DNA from: Gorsachius magnificus
Lineage: Eukaryota; Chordata; Aves; Pelecaniformes; Ardeidae
Length of the DNA: 64,000 bases
Assembly (NCBI GenBank): GCA_034008185.1
Contig: CM067082.1
Span: 54,953,586-55,017,585 of the forward strand
Direction: 5' to 3'
Each line of letters opens with the position of its first letter. Position 1 is the stretch's first letter. The notes below the pieces were generated by a model, which saw only the letters and a list, made by a program, of their open reading frames with translations, did not search any database and had not been told where the DNA came from. Both the position numbers and the translations under genes were made by a program. Below, one piece after another: positions 1 through 10,806 of this stretch.

Positions 1-2653
1 GTGACTCACGCAGTGTATTTTCTAAACAGGAAAAAAGCTGGGAAGCTAGGACAAGGACAGAAATACTACCACTTGAAGCTCTATTGCTTCCATTAATTTT
101 CATCTGGACTTCTGGTTGTTCACTGCATCTCAGCAAAACATTACACACAAACCCCCCCCCCTTCTCTTTCATCCCAATTTAGGAAATCCCTGGCTAGGTG
201 GCAATTGTGGAAAACTTTTGTAAGATGGAAGCCGTGCAAATCAAGGTGTAATCCATCAACTGCCAAAATCCTCAAGCCACGCGGTTCCCCTAGATAAGGG
301 CAGCTTGTGACAAAGTTTTGTGTAAAGATGACTGTACGTACCTTTCTGGCACTTTATAACAAGAATGCCAGAAGGGAATCCCATACTAGTGGAGGCTGAA
401 ACCCCAGAAAAGAATAGAGTTTCATGAAGATGCTCACTTACATGAGCAACAGATGAGAGGCAGGTCAAAGGAGATGACAGAACTGATGATTTGTGCATTC
501 TTCTATGTAGAAGGAAAGGAATTCCAGTGATGTGAGGGAAAGGTGCAAAAGCTAAGGGTGTCCAGAGTGGGTTTAGGAGAGAGGAATTTGAAGTAACAAC
601 TGTCAATAATCTCTTGGAATTTGGGGCCATGCGTCAATAGGTGGAAATGGGAGTAGGTTTAGGAAAGGACAGTAAATTAAATTATACAATCCAGGTTGAT
701 GGGAAGAGTTCAGGAGGCAACAAAAGAAGGAATGGAGGTATAAGTGAAGAAGGTTCATAGCCAACAAGAGATTGGGCTAAAAACATGAACAAAGAAATGA
801 AAGGCTTGGAAATAAGGATCTTCTCTGTATTACCTTTTCTACTTAAACTATTCTTGTAAGAAGATGCTATGCAATAGTCAGTGAAGCCCTCCAGGTTAAG
901 ACCTCCATTATGAAAGTGTCTTACACTTTGACCCAACAAACTATTTCACTGGAGTACTTTACATGCTCTTCTTTTAAAACTCATAAATATTTTGAAGAGG
1001 CTGAGACCTGACTGGATAACCCTGAGCAAACATGAAGTTGGTTTAAGTGTAGATGAGTTTTGGTAACATTCAGCTGAATACAAGGGGTAGGTGCAGACCG
1101 GTAGAAATACAAGGCCAGCTGATCAAGTCTCTCTTGTATCCTTGAAAGCCTAAAAACTCACCAACTATAGGTGAGTGGGGAATGCAAAAGAGAAGTAGTC
1201 TTGACCCATAGAAAATACTGACCTGCTGATTAACAAAAAAAGATAATTTTAGTTGAAAAAAATCAATTTCGATTTTGTTAAATACATGTGGATAACTGAC
1301 AATGGCATCTACAAAGTCTTGAAGAAATAAAAATAGTAAGAACATTTCATAGTTGCAAAGTGTAATAAAAAACCTCCTGACTAGTAAAGGCAAGGGCAAG
1401 ACGACCTTCAATTTGATATATGGAAGCAAAGGTGTTAACATGCTTAATTAGTTCATTTCAGCAGATTTCATTCTGAGTCATTCTAATTAAGATGGTGAAA
1501 AGGGAAGCTGAAGATGAGTTTTCTCAAAAAACATTGCTACGTCTTGAAAATTATTTATTATAAAAATATGCATAAGGAAATAGTTTGATTTCTTTAGGTT
1601 TTTTTGTAAAAAAAAAAAATTTCTTCCTAAGGTAATGTTGTTGTATATTGAATTTTTGTCTAGTTACATTAAATTGTGGAACAGTATTTGTGTCCTGTAA
1701 GTAAAAATCACTTTGTGAAACCCAGAAATGGCACTGCTATTTTAAACAAAAAGCTCCCTAAGGTATCCCACATGTAAGAATAGAACTACCTATTATGATG
1801 ACCATTGATATATCCTATTTTCAGTTCACCAGGAATGACCACAGTAGTATGGTTTTACTCAACAACATTAAAAAGTCCAACTCCAAAGTAAGGCTTAAAG
1901 CAGCCTCTAATTTTATAGTGCAAACCTGCATAAAAACTACAGTATGAAAAGTTCCAATATTTGGCAAACCAAAAAAGCTTGCTTGACACAGTGAAGCTAA
2001 TGTGCATATGAAAAATTAGAAAATATCTCATGTTAGATTTTGACACAGATCAAGAATGAATGCAATATGACATAAAACCTAGACAAGGGTACAAAATCTC
2101 ATTCTGTGGCTTGCCAGAAGCCAGAAGTGCCTTCGCTTAGGCTCATGCTTATTTTAAGCATTTTTTAACAACAATAATTTTAGAAAGAGGTATTACAAAT
2201 GCCTTACTTCTGGACATGAAGAAATACTGCTTGATAGAGAATTACTGTTTTTCTGACTTGGCCAAGCATTATCATTAGTTTTTCACCTGTACTTTTCTTC
2301 TAAATTAGCTTTGTTTTAGTATTCTTGCTATCTTATTGGGGTTGAGAGTTCTGCAGAGTAACCCTGTTGCTGTTGCACTCAGTTTTTGAACAAGAGTGAT
2401 TTAATTGTATCTCCAGGTGTCTTTAATCCTCTTTTTTTTGTGTGTGTGTGGTTACTTTAGTCTTAGACAGTGAAATAATATATTTGATGTTTTGGAGAAG
2501 TCAGCCCTGTGACATACCTTACCTCTCTATGTTTACATGACCCAAATCCTTCATAATACTCTGTTTTCATCAGGATGTGTTAAACTTTCTATTACAAGAA
2601 ACAGGGATCTTCAGCACACTTGATCATATTAACCTGAAACTGGTGGAAAACAA
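1..2653. other. Noncoding AT-rich DNA, no gene recognised
   Basis: Frequent stops in all frames and short A/T runs characterise this stretch. The open frames present are at most about 125 codons and show no domain, signal peptide or compositional bias that would suggest an exon. No known repeat family was recognised. It is most likely intergenic or intronic single-copy DNA. Confidence 0.6.
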
Positions 2654-2717
2654 GTTTAATGCACACTAATTGTAGTTCAGTCATTGTTTAATGCACACTA
2701 ATTGTAGTTCAGTCATC
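2654..2717. repeat. Tandem duplication, 32-bp unit x 2
   Basis: A 32-bp unit beginning GTTTAATGCACACTAATTG occurs twice back to back (2654-2685 and 2686-2717). The copies differ only at the last base. The near-identity points to a recent replication-slippage or end-joining event. The unit matches no other stretch that I noticed in the window. Confidence 0.95.
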
Positions 2718-5700
2718 TTTGTTAGGAATTATGAATTAAATGTGGCAACTTTATTCAACTCTTGTAGATTAAGGACTCAAATCTTTGTTGGCTTCTGTAT
2801 CTTGAGAAGCTCTTCTATTAAGGACTACATATATTGTGTGAGCTATTAAATGGCAGAGAAACACTTCATATTCAGCTAAGCTTTTTCTAGAGACAGAAAT
2901 GTCACACTTTGCTATTCCCTACTTCTAGTCATTAACAGTAATCCTAAAGATAAATGCACAGCTAGTTGAAAGTGAATTGGAATATGTTAATAACTCATAA
3001 CTATTTTTCACTGAAGAGAAGGTTTCTTCCAGAAATCCTCACGAGTAAAATAGATCCCTAAGAGAATCATAGAAACCACTCTCCTTCCCCATTTGCTTAG
3101 AGGGAATGATGTATGGAAAAGGGAAATTGTGCAATTGTTCTTCTCAGAAGTCTGTTAAAGCCACCAAATATTGTTGGAGCTTTACCTGTACTTCAGAGGT
3201 GTCATTGCTTATTTAAAAAATTAAATAAAAACAGATCAGTGACTGTGTGATAGTGTGGCTTTATCAGTTATGAACCATGGTACAAATGGTAGCTCTTCCC
3301 TTTTAAGCTAAACATAATAGCCATTAAAAAACACACTTTGGTGTTGTTCTTCATTGATCCAGTTTCCCTGTATCTAAAACTTTAACATTAAATTCCACAC
3401 AGCTATGAGAGAAGTTTGTCCTACCTAAAGTGTAAGCTTGACTCATCATAGATGACAGAAATAAGTGTAAGAAAAGCAATTTCAATGTCTGCTAAGGTGT
3501 TGGTCTATAAGCTTAATTATGACAGGTGCTAATCCACAGACATAACAAAGGTATCTATTTTTATTGATTTTTCTTTCAAGTAGCAGGTTGTCAGCTAGTG
3601 ATCACTGTGGAAACTTTGCAGGGTATTAATCACAAGTTACTACTTCAGGCCTTAGACTGCTACAAGTCTTCTGTACTATTTCTCCTTAGGTGTAGTGTGG
3701 ATACATCCACATCCTCTTCCATCAGTTAAATCTCATCATTCCTGAAAGTAGTCACAGACGCAGAATAAGGAGGAAAGCCCTGAGAAGGCTCTTCTGCACA
3801 GGTGGGAAATTTCCAAACGTGGCAGGCAGTCATGAGCTACAGGACATGGCCTGGAACTGCAGCCTGAGGTAGGAATACCACTTTGCTTCATTCTACAGCT
3901 CCAAAGTACCCCGGGATTTACTTACAGAGAAATACATTGGGGTGCATAATTACTTGTAATGTTTTCATGGAGTGATAGCTGTTCTTACAACAGTCCAAGT
4001 TGCTCGTGTTCAGTGGTTACATGATGTTTTCTGCTTCTGTTTTCTAAGAAATATTTTTCTTAGTACTGCAATTGTAAAAACCAGCTGAAATACATTACTA
4101 CAGTATATTTGGGTGACCTTAAAAAAATCACTTTGAAGCAAAAAATTAAAAACGCCATTTAAAGTTTCATATTTGGGAGCTTAAATTTTCACTTTTGAAT
4201 ACCTGGATGTGGCCAGCACACATCACAGAACTGGGCCGGGCTTCTGGAAGGGCAGAGCGCAGACGCCTTTGGTCAGTTGGCTTTCTTGGCAAAGAAATGC
4301 CCATGGATTTACTCTGGTTCACAGAAAGACAGAAAGCAAGGCTCCAGTCATTCTTGTCTGGAAAGACATTCTGTTTCATCCTGGTGGATGATATTTCAGT
4401 CACAATTATCTTTGCCACTTCTGGGGTGCGGGGAGGAAGAGGCCATCAATCCTTAGGAAACTTTCCTCACTAATTCATCAGTATATGTGACCATTCCAAC
4501 TTCCACCTCAAATGCATGGCATGCTTTTTCTGCCCAGATTTCTCAAACATTATAGGATACATATGAAAAGGAAAAAAAAATACCCTGCTACAACACCCTG
4601 TTGTCCACACAGCTTCTTTTTTCCCCTGGAAAGCGGATGAAAGAGACCATGAGACACATGTGACATCTTACTGCGTAGCTTAATGCCTTACTGGCAGCTG
4701 CTTAGATGCTACGGTGATAAGGGTGGCAAAATAGCCTATATAGAGGAGATTAGCCAGGGATTTGGGAGAAAGGAAGCCAAGTGGGAATCAAACTGGCTGA
4801 AGAAAATACAGGGAGCACAGAGAGGATTGTATAAGAAGCACCTGCCTGTCAAAATGCTGAGTATATGTTTACCTCCCTTTAACTATTTTCCATGAGTCAG
4901 ACAGCACTGGTAGCTGCAAATTCAAGCACCTTCAGAATCCTTGGATATCAGCTTGGCCCTGTGATCCAATAGCAGTAATTATCTGTCATTGTACAAGAGC
5001 ACCTGAAAGCTCCTTTTGTATAGCTAGAACGCTTTATGCTATAATAGAGAAGCAGAATTGTATCTACTACTTGAAATTGCTGGGTGAAATTTTTTATGAC
5101 TACCTCTGAGATATAATAGTTCTTACCCCCTCTTTCTCCACCCCCCCTTTCTTTCTTTTCTTGACAGACCCCAAAATAATCAGGAATCTTGATTGCAATC
5201 TGTAGGACATTGTCTTTAATGATACATAAACACTAAACAATAAAACAAAGACATTTATTGACAGCTGCAATGCTGTGTAGAACTTTATTTCAATAAGATA
5301 AAGTCAAGTGGCTTCTATTTAATTACACAAGAAAGTTAGTACGAAATGTTGCACCTTAAGAACACTGAGTTAGGATTTTCTTGCTTATAGCCTGAAAATT
5401 TTCTCCCAGTATTGTCTGTTATATGGAAGTCAGAAAAGAATCACAAAAATAAATAAATGGAGCAGCAAGATTTTTAAAAGAAAGAGAGAGTAGAGTACAA
5501 CAATATATGAACAGCTGAACCTTGGTCTCAAATCTGATTAGTCTTACATCAGCTTCTAAGTAACGGTTAGTTCATATTTTACTAAAATTGTTCATCCAGT
5601 GTTCTTTATTTGGGGCTATTTTGGCTTATGGGAGACTAATTTTAATCCAGCTACAAATGGACCCCATTGCCTCTATTGACACTGAGCATACCTTAAAAAC

Positions 5701-6244
5701 AGATGCTGTCTTACCATCTTATGTTGCAGGCTGCAATATGGACTGCTTTTGCAAAAAGCAATCAGAGAACCAAGACTCGCTACGTCTACTGTAGTTTTAA
5801 TTTTAAATATAGATCTAGATACATAAAAAATTATCTTGAAGACAAACAGTTTTGATTAATAATTTAACACAGAACTCTATTCAATCAAAAGTTAAAAAAA
5901 ACCCCTGAAATCTCCCATGGAGATGATACGGTTCATAGACTTTCAATGAAATTTAGGAGTCTAAGTCAGCAGACAATTCTAAGGTCTCACTTGTCAGTGA
6001 GTGAAGATGCCATAGTTAACACCCCAACATCTCCTTCTCCTATAGTTGATATGAATGGAAAAAAAGATGTCAAATCATCATAAACTTTTATAACAACATA
6101 CGAGACACTGTCAGAACCTCACCTAACACCTCTCTCCCTAAAACAAAACCATAAACTGGAAATGCTAACTTGCATGATGAATGTGCTCCTTGCTTTGGAA
6201 AAACAAAATGAAGAATCCTCAAAGGCTCACAAAAAAGAAATAAA
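2718..6244. other. Noncoding DNA, no gene recognised
   Basis: AT-rich sequence with scattered homopolymers and a C-rich patch near 5140-5150. Open frames around 4167-4473 overlap on both strands, which is typical of a stop-poor patch and not of an exon. Nothing here matched a repeat or coding family that I can name. Confidence 0.55.
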
Positions 6245-7615
6245 GGGCCTTTTTAAAGATGGAAGGGCCTTTGAGAGGTTGTTTAGTTCATCCTCAATCC
6301 CTGAGATGGGATCAGCTATCCCTAATTCCTTCATTACTTGCTCTCACAAACCTTTGGTGACGGAGACCCTGCAGGCTTACTGGACAGTCTCTTTCACTGC
6401 CCCACTTAACAAGTGAAAAGTTTTCCTCACATTGAACATGGATCTTGTTGCAACTTAAACCTATTACATCTGGTCTCTACCCATTTTGGATGTGAATAAT
6501 AGATTATTCCCTTTTCTTTGCAACAGCTTTTTCACATTGGAAACCTGTTGTTACATCCCCCTCTGATTCTTCTTCCTTTTACTAAACCAGCCTCAGCTCT
6601 TTTTCTTTTCTCATAAATAATGCCTTCTAGATCTCTAGACAAACAATTGCTGCTTTTCTTAGTGCACTCCAATTGGCCTACATCTTCCCGAGATGCTTCT
6701 TGAAACATCAAACAGGGCCAGGTCTCACCAATGAGAAATATTACTAAAGAATTATTCCACTGGTCTGGCAAACATATTCCAGTACAATGATCTTCTGTGT
6801 ACCTGCATGACATTAAAAGGTTTGTTTGGCCTGTGATCCACAGTAGTTCCTAAAATCTCTCCTCAGAGCAACTACCTACCCAGTTGTTCCACATCTGTTC
6901 TAGTGAACCTGATTACTCCTACCTCTTTCATTGTGGGTTTTTTTTTAATGACAAAGATTTTTGTTCAACCATCTGCAAATATAATTTTGAATTATAAAAT
7001 GTGTTCTAACTTTCCAGGTTTGGGTTTTTGGTAAGTTTAATGCTTTTCATTTCATTTTCCACATCATTAGTAAAAACACTGAACATAAAAGACCTCACCT
7101 GCGACACGTCTGCTGAATTCGACTAGATCCTTCCATCCAGTTTGACAGTGAACCCACTGGTATCTATCCTTCAGGTACTGTTATCCAATCAGTTCTTCAC
7201 TGCAGATGATATTTCTTAACCTTCCCTGTGAGAATATCATAGGAGACTTTGTTAAGAGCCTTTCTAGAGCTAAGACACACAACAGAACACAGGGTCTTTT
7301 ATAGAAATAAATCAAATTTGTTTGATCTGACTTGCTAATATGACTCCAGTTGGCTATCACTCATCTTTTTATCTTCTAGATGCTTACAAATATTTGATAA
7401 TATTATTCATTCTAGTTGATTTTTCATGGGATTGAAGTTTAGATATCTGACCTATAATTTACTAGATTCTCTACTAAAAAAAAAAGTTTCTTCTGTGTGT
7501 ATATATGTATTTAGTCTTCTGTAAGGTGCCTACTTTTGACCTTAATGGTTCTGAAAGTGCTCTGGGGTCTTCTAGGATAAAGTTCATCAGGCCCAACTCA
7601 TGTGACAACAGCTAT
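6245..7615 (-). mobile_element. Ancient CR1 LINE fragment, 3' part of ORF2 plus 3' UTR, heavily decayed
   Basis: Read on the minus strand, this 1.4-kb stretch follows the order of the old amniote CR1 reverse-transcriptase region. The segment around 7540-7615 corresponds to the RT part where the plus strand reads like 'agttcatcaggccca'. The segment around 7130-7420 includes counterparts of the 'ccagtttgacagtgaacc' and 'tagatgcttacaaat' stretches. The segment around 6500-6720 matches the C-terminal part with 'ttctagatctctaga'. The CR1 3' end ('ggaagggcctttgagagg', with the usual 'ttcatcct' following) lies at about 6266-6300. Stops and indels break every frame, so it is inactive. It is clearly older than the other CR1 pieces in the window. 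The identification rests on recalled family sequence, and both borders are approximate (tens of bases). Confidence 0.8.
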
Positions 7616-8095
7616 GTTGCCATATTACCCTAAAAACCGTATTTTTTCTATACTGTAGACAGAGTTCTACCCCCCCATGTTTTTGTGATAAACACACCTT
7701 GGGAAGTGGTCCTTGTAGACAGATCCCAAAGGTTTTAAAAACTGATATTGCATCTTTATGGAATACACTTGTAAGAGAACCTATCTAATTTTAACTGGTT
7801 TTATAGTTGTTGCAAGATTTATCCCCAAAACAATCTTCTCCGGTTGTGCAATGCAGTCATAGCATGTGCAACACAGACGCTCATACCTAAGTTGTCCTTA
7901 ATGTAGCTACTGCCGGCGAACACAGGCCAGCCAGGCTGTAGTGCAAGTAAGTCAAGCCTGCCAGAAACCCCAGGTACCTATTCTGACTACTAATTAAAGC
8001 TGAAGGTTCTGCTGCTACATTTTCTCTGCTAATTATTATCCTTGTTAGTTAAACTAAACTTAAAGATACAGTAGATATGCATGCCAATGCTTCAG
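7616..8095. other. Noncoding DNA between CR1 and LTR
   Basis: No repeat or gene recognised. It may contain a further, unrecognisable extension of the ancient CR1 fragment, because the CR1 5' border is not sharp. Confidence 0.5.
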
Positions 8096-8628
8096 TGTTG
8101 TGGTTTAACCTGGCAGGCAGCCATTCACTCACTCCCCCTGCTCTCCAGTGGGATGGGGGAGAGAATTGGAAAAAAAAAGTAAAACCCATGGGTTGAGATA
8201 AAGACAGTTTAATAAAACAGCAGATAAAAATGAAAATAATAATAGTAATAATAATAATAATAATAGAATATACAAAACAAGTGATGTCCAATGCAATTGC
8301 TCACCACCTGCCAAACAATGCCCAGCCCATTCCCAAGCAGCGATTGCTACCCCCTGATCAACTCCCCCCATTTTATATCCTGAGCATGACATCATATGGT
8401 ATGGAATAGCCCTTTGGGCAGTTTGGGTCTTGACTGTGCCCCCTCCCAGCCTCTTGTGCACCTGGAAGAGCAGGGGAAGTTGAAAAGTCCTTGAGTGGTG
8501 TAAGCCCTGCTTAGCAACAACTACACCATCAGTGTGTTACCAACATTATTCTCATCCTAAATCCAAACCACAGCACCAAGCCAGCTACTGGGAAGAAAAA
8601 TAACTCTGTCCCAGCCAACACCAGGACA
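8096..8628 (-). mobile_element. Solo LTR of the same family as the 9.6-11.4 kb composite (older copy)
   Basis: This 533-bp LTR is on the minus strand. Its U3 tip reads TGTCCTGGTGTTGGCTGGG from 8628, and its U5 tip is the complement of TGTTGTGGTTTAACCTGG at 8096, giving the canonical TG...CA ends. It shares block order with LTR copies A and C: the 'GTGTTACCAACATTATTCT' region, a CATATGATGTCATG promoter-like block, a (TTA)n stretch and an ATTAAA polyadenylation hexamer (8208-8213, minus). It lacks much of the GC-rich CGGTCGG insert seen in A and C. The flanks TTCAG (8091-8095) and TTCAA (8629-8633) look like a 5-bp target duplication with one mismatch. No internal retroviral sequence is attached, so it is a solo LTR left by recombination. 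It is visibly more diverged than copies A and C. Confidence 0.85.
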
Positions 8629-8647
8629 TTCAAGTAACTCAGCTGAT

Positions 8648-8666
8648 TATATATATATATATATAT
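8648..8666. repeat. (AT)n microsatellite
   Basis: About nine consecutive AT units, followed by ATGTATGCGTG. Likely length-polymorphic. Confidence 0.9.
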
Positions 8667-9618
8667 GTATGCGTGTTTCCAAACAGCACAGGAGTGATGA
8701 AGGAAGAATCAATAGAGTTAAGCTGCTTTCTGTTTACAGTATTCTATTGGCAATAGATTGTTATTTCATGTAATTCCTTCTTTATGTGTCACTATGTAAT
8801 AAATTACTTTGTGGCAGTGTTTTATTCTTTAATCAAAAAGACTGAATTCAAATTGTTCTTTGCATTAATCAGACTTGTTGGATAGCTCAGATTAGTTATT
8901 TATTCACTATATTTTAATTTGCTGACTGCATAAATATGTAAATGCTTAGGCCATAAATTTAATCCACTTTAGTACATATTCAGATCAGCAAGACATATAA
9001 TCACATATGTACTGCCAATATATATAATAATTTTAATATATAACTCAAATGCATATGAACAAGAGATATGGAAACAAGCAGTTTAGTTTTGAACTATGAT
9101 ATAATATCTAAATAACTAATCAAACTCTAAATCATTCACTATACTTTCATGAAATAAAAATTACGCATACAACATATTAGTACCATTAACTATTTTCTTT
9201 ATTATTCCCTTAAAGTTCACTTTGTGAAGAACATCGTATTTATTGAAAGTATGAAGAAAACGGTTTGGAAGCTGATGATACAGGTTCCAGCACTGAAACA
9301 TTTTGGAAGACATTTGTAGTCTGCTTGCTAAGTGTCAGTCACAACCCAACATACAGAAGGACCATAAAGTGCAATGAAATGCTGAAGCCAAGGAGAAGGA
9401 GAGCAGGTTGGGGATGGCAGCACTAGAAGCATATTTCAGGTTCAATTTAACATAATTTTAAATTAGTGCTGAAGCATTCAGCTAGAATGACGTTTTCAGA
9501 AGCCATTAGTGTACCCCAGCAACAGGCAGAGGATAGCCTGAGGAGCCATGTGAAGCAACACCTTCCCTATTTTCCCTTCAGGGCTTGGTGCAGCCTAGAC
9601 CTTCCTGATCAGGAAAAA
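8667..9618. other. AT-rich noncoding DNA
   Basis: Very AT-rich, especially 8930-9200. No gene or repeat family recognised. It ends in CAGGAAAAA immediately before the U3 tip of LTR copy C. Confidence 0.55.
9614..9618. repeat. Putative target-site duplication, left copy (AAAAA)
   Basis: AAAAA directly precedes the U3 tip of LTR-C, and AAAAA directly follows the outer tip of LTR-A at 11379-11383. If this is a real duplication, the whole 9619-11378 unit entered as one insertion. A run of five A is weak evidence in AT-rich DNA. Confidence 0.45.
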
Positions 9619-10192
9619 TGTCCTGGTTTCGGCTGGGATAGAGTTAATTTTCTTCACAGAAGCTAGCATAGTGCTGTGCTTTGGATTTAGTACTAGAAGA
9701 ATGTTGATAACACACTGATGTTTTTAGTTGTTGCCAAGCAGTGCTCAGACTGCTCAAGGACTTTTTGAGCTTCTCCTGCTCGGCCAGGTGCATAACAAGC
9801 TGGGAGTACAGCACAGCTAGGACCCAAACTGTCCAAAGAGCTATTCCATACCATATAACGTCATGCTCGGGGGGTTTGGTGGGTCGGTCGGTCGTGGGGG
9901 GAGTGATCACTGCTCGGGTACTGATCGCTGCTCGGGATGGGCTGGGCATCGGTCGGCGGGTGGTGAGCAATTGCATTGTGCATCATTCGTTTTGTATATT
10001 CTGTATATTTTGTTATCATTCTCATTATTACTATTATTATTATTTTCTCTTATTAAACTGTCTTTATCTCAGCCCTTGGCTCTAACCTTTTTTCCCCTTC
10101 CCGATTCTCTCCCCCATCCCACTGAGGGAGGGGGGGGAGTGAGCGAGCGGCTGCATGGTGCTTAGTGTCTGCCGGCCGGTTGACCCAAACGA
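9619..10192 (+). mobile_element. LTR copy C, plus strand, outer-left arm of an inverted LTR composite
   Basis: The copy is about 574 bp and begins at the U3 tip TGTCCTGGTTTCGGCTGGG. Visible blocks in order: a CATATAACGTCATG promoter-like block (about 9855-9868), a GC-rich part with CGGTCGGTCG, repeated GATC(A/G)CTGCTCGGG motifs, a (ATT)n stretch, ATTAAA at 10052-10057 as the likely polyadenylation signal, then a G-rich tract. From 9619 to 10166 it is the exact reverse complement of 10831-11378 with no indels and only two substitutions: 10077 (T against C) and 10155 (A against G). Both are CpG transitions in this copy. From 10167 the U5 tip abruptly stops matching copy A and survives only as a degenerate tip ending near 10192. 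Class II (ERVK-like) origin is inferred from the PBS next to copy A. Confidence 0.88.
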
Positions 10193-10218
10193 CGTTTGTG
10201 GTTCCAACCGTGCCGGCA
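10170..10218. repeat. GC-rich imperfect palindrome where two LTR U5 tips meet head to head
   Basis: TGCCGGCCGGTTG (10170-10182) is mirrored by CAACCGTGCCGGCA (10205-10218) with a one-base bulge, and AAACGACGTTT lies at 10187-10197. The left half is the degenerate U5 tip of LTR-C. The right half is the U5 tip of the diverged LTR-B in the opposite orientation. A strong hairpin is predicted in single-stranded DNA or RNA. Confidence 0.75.
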
Positions 10219-10643
10219 ATAAGACCACTAGGATGGTCATTCATTAGTTGGTGGAGAAACTTGGGACAAAACGAATAACACTGAGATTAACATTAATAGA
10301 ATATCAATAAGTATATACATTAACAAATATACAAGATTACAAGAATACTGCAAAATGTTATTGTAGGAGATGAGAGAGAGGAATACGAGCAGTGATCAAA
10401 GAAGGCCAGACAAAAGTGACATGACGTATTTCTATGTAGGAATAAGCTTTTACAGTGGGTCCACTGTCTGTAATGCTATGATTTCCCGGCAGCAGGGATA
10501 CCAAAAGTGCGTTAGACTTCGACATGAACCCAAATACAGAAAAACATCATGGTTATATTTTTAGTACTAAATTTCCAAGCACAGAACATGTCTGTCCGCA
10601 GAAGAACAACTGCAAACTCATCCCAACTTCTAAACCAGGTACA
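10193..10643 (-). mobile_element. LTR copy B, minus strand, diverged relative nested between the inverted arms
   Basis: Read on the minus strand from 10643, the order of recognisable blocks is that of LTR-A and C. The U3 tip is TGTACCTGGTTTAGAAG. Next come a block with GTTCTGTGCTTGGAAATTTAG and ATGATGTTTTT, then GGACCCACTGTAAAAGC followed by TACGTCATGTC. After that come GATCACTGCTCG, an AT-rich part with TTAATCTCAG, and a U5 tip reading GGAACCACAAAC that ends near 10193. By eye, identity to copies A and C is far lower than theirs to each other, with many small indels, and the copy is shorter (about 451 bp). No target duplication of its own is visible. It is either an older LTR of the family or a sub-family member joined in by recombination. 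The homology is clear and the exact borders are approximate. Confidence 0.75.
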
Positions 10644-10780
10644 GCAAAGGAGGGAGCATGGTGCAGATCGGATAAGCTAAGATCAAGAACAAATAAATCA
10701 AATTGCAACCCACAACTATTTAACAGATATAAATTCCTTAATATACTCTGGTTACTCTGTCATTATCTCAAGCCCTTCAG
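10644..10780 (-). other. Proviral leader-like remnant downstream of the PBS
   Basis: On the minus strand these 137 bp directly follow the primer-binding site of LTR-A, where the 5' untranslated leader of a provirus should lie. They then run into the U3 tip of LTR-B. No gag reading frame is present. So at least the whole gag-pol-env interior is missing, or this is a non-autonomous derivative. Confidence 0.55.
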
Positions 10781-10798
10781 GCCCCACGTTGGGCGCCA
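10781..10798 (-). other. Retroviral primer-binding site, tRNA-Lys1,2 type
   Basis: On the minus strand the 18 bases read TGGCGCCCAACGTGGGGC, complementary to the 3' end of tRNA-Lys1,2. It sits 8 bases downstream of the U5 tip of LTR-A (spacer GTCCGTTT). This fixes LTR-A as the 5' LTR of a minus-strand provirus. It also suggests a class II, betaretrovirus-like element, since many such elements use lysine tRNA primers. Confidence 0.88.
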
Positions 10799-10806
10799 AA
10801 ACGGAC

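Noticed and set aside
8049..8461. Frames with runs of Ile or Leu across the solo LTR
   Set aside because: They translate the (TAA/TTA)n microsatellite inside the LTR and have no coding meaning.
9644..9976. 110-codon frame with an identical twin at 11021-11353
   Set aside because: The identity of the two predicted proteins only reflects the mirror-image LTR DNA. It lies inside the LTRs, is antisense to LTR transcription, and has no retroviral domain.
10744..10780. Plus-strand similarity of CTGTCATTATCTCAAGCCC to the LTR block CTGTCTTTATCTCAGCCC, considered as a fourth LTR piece
   Set aside because: Only about 20 bases match with no continuation on either side, and the segment is already explained as leader downstream of the PBS.
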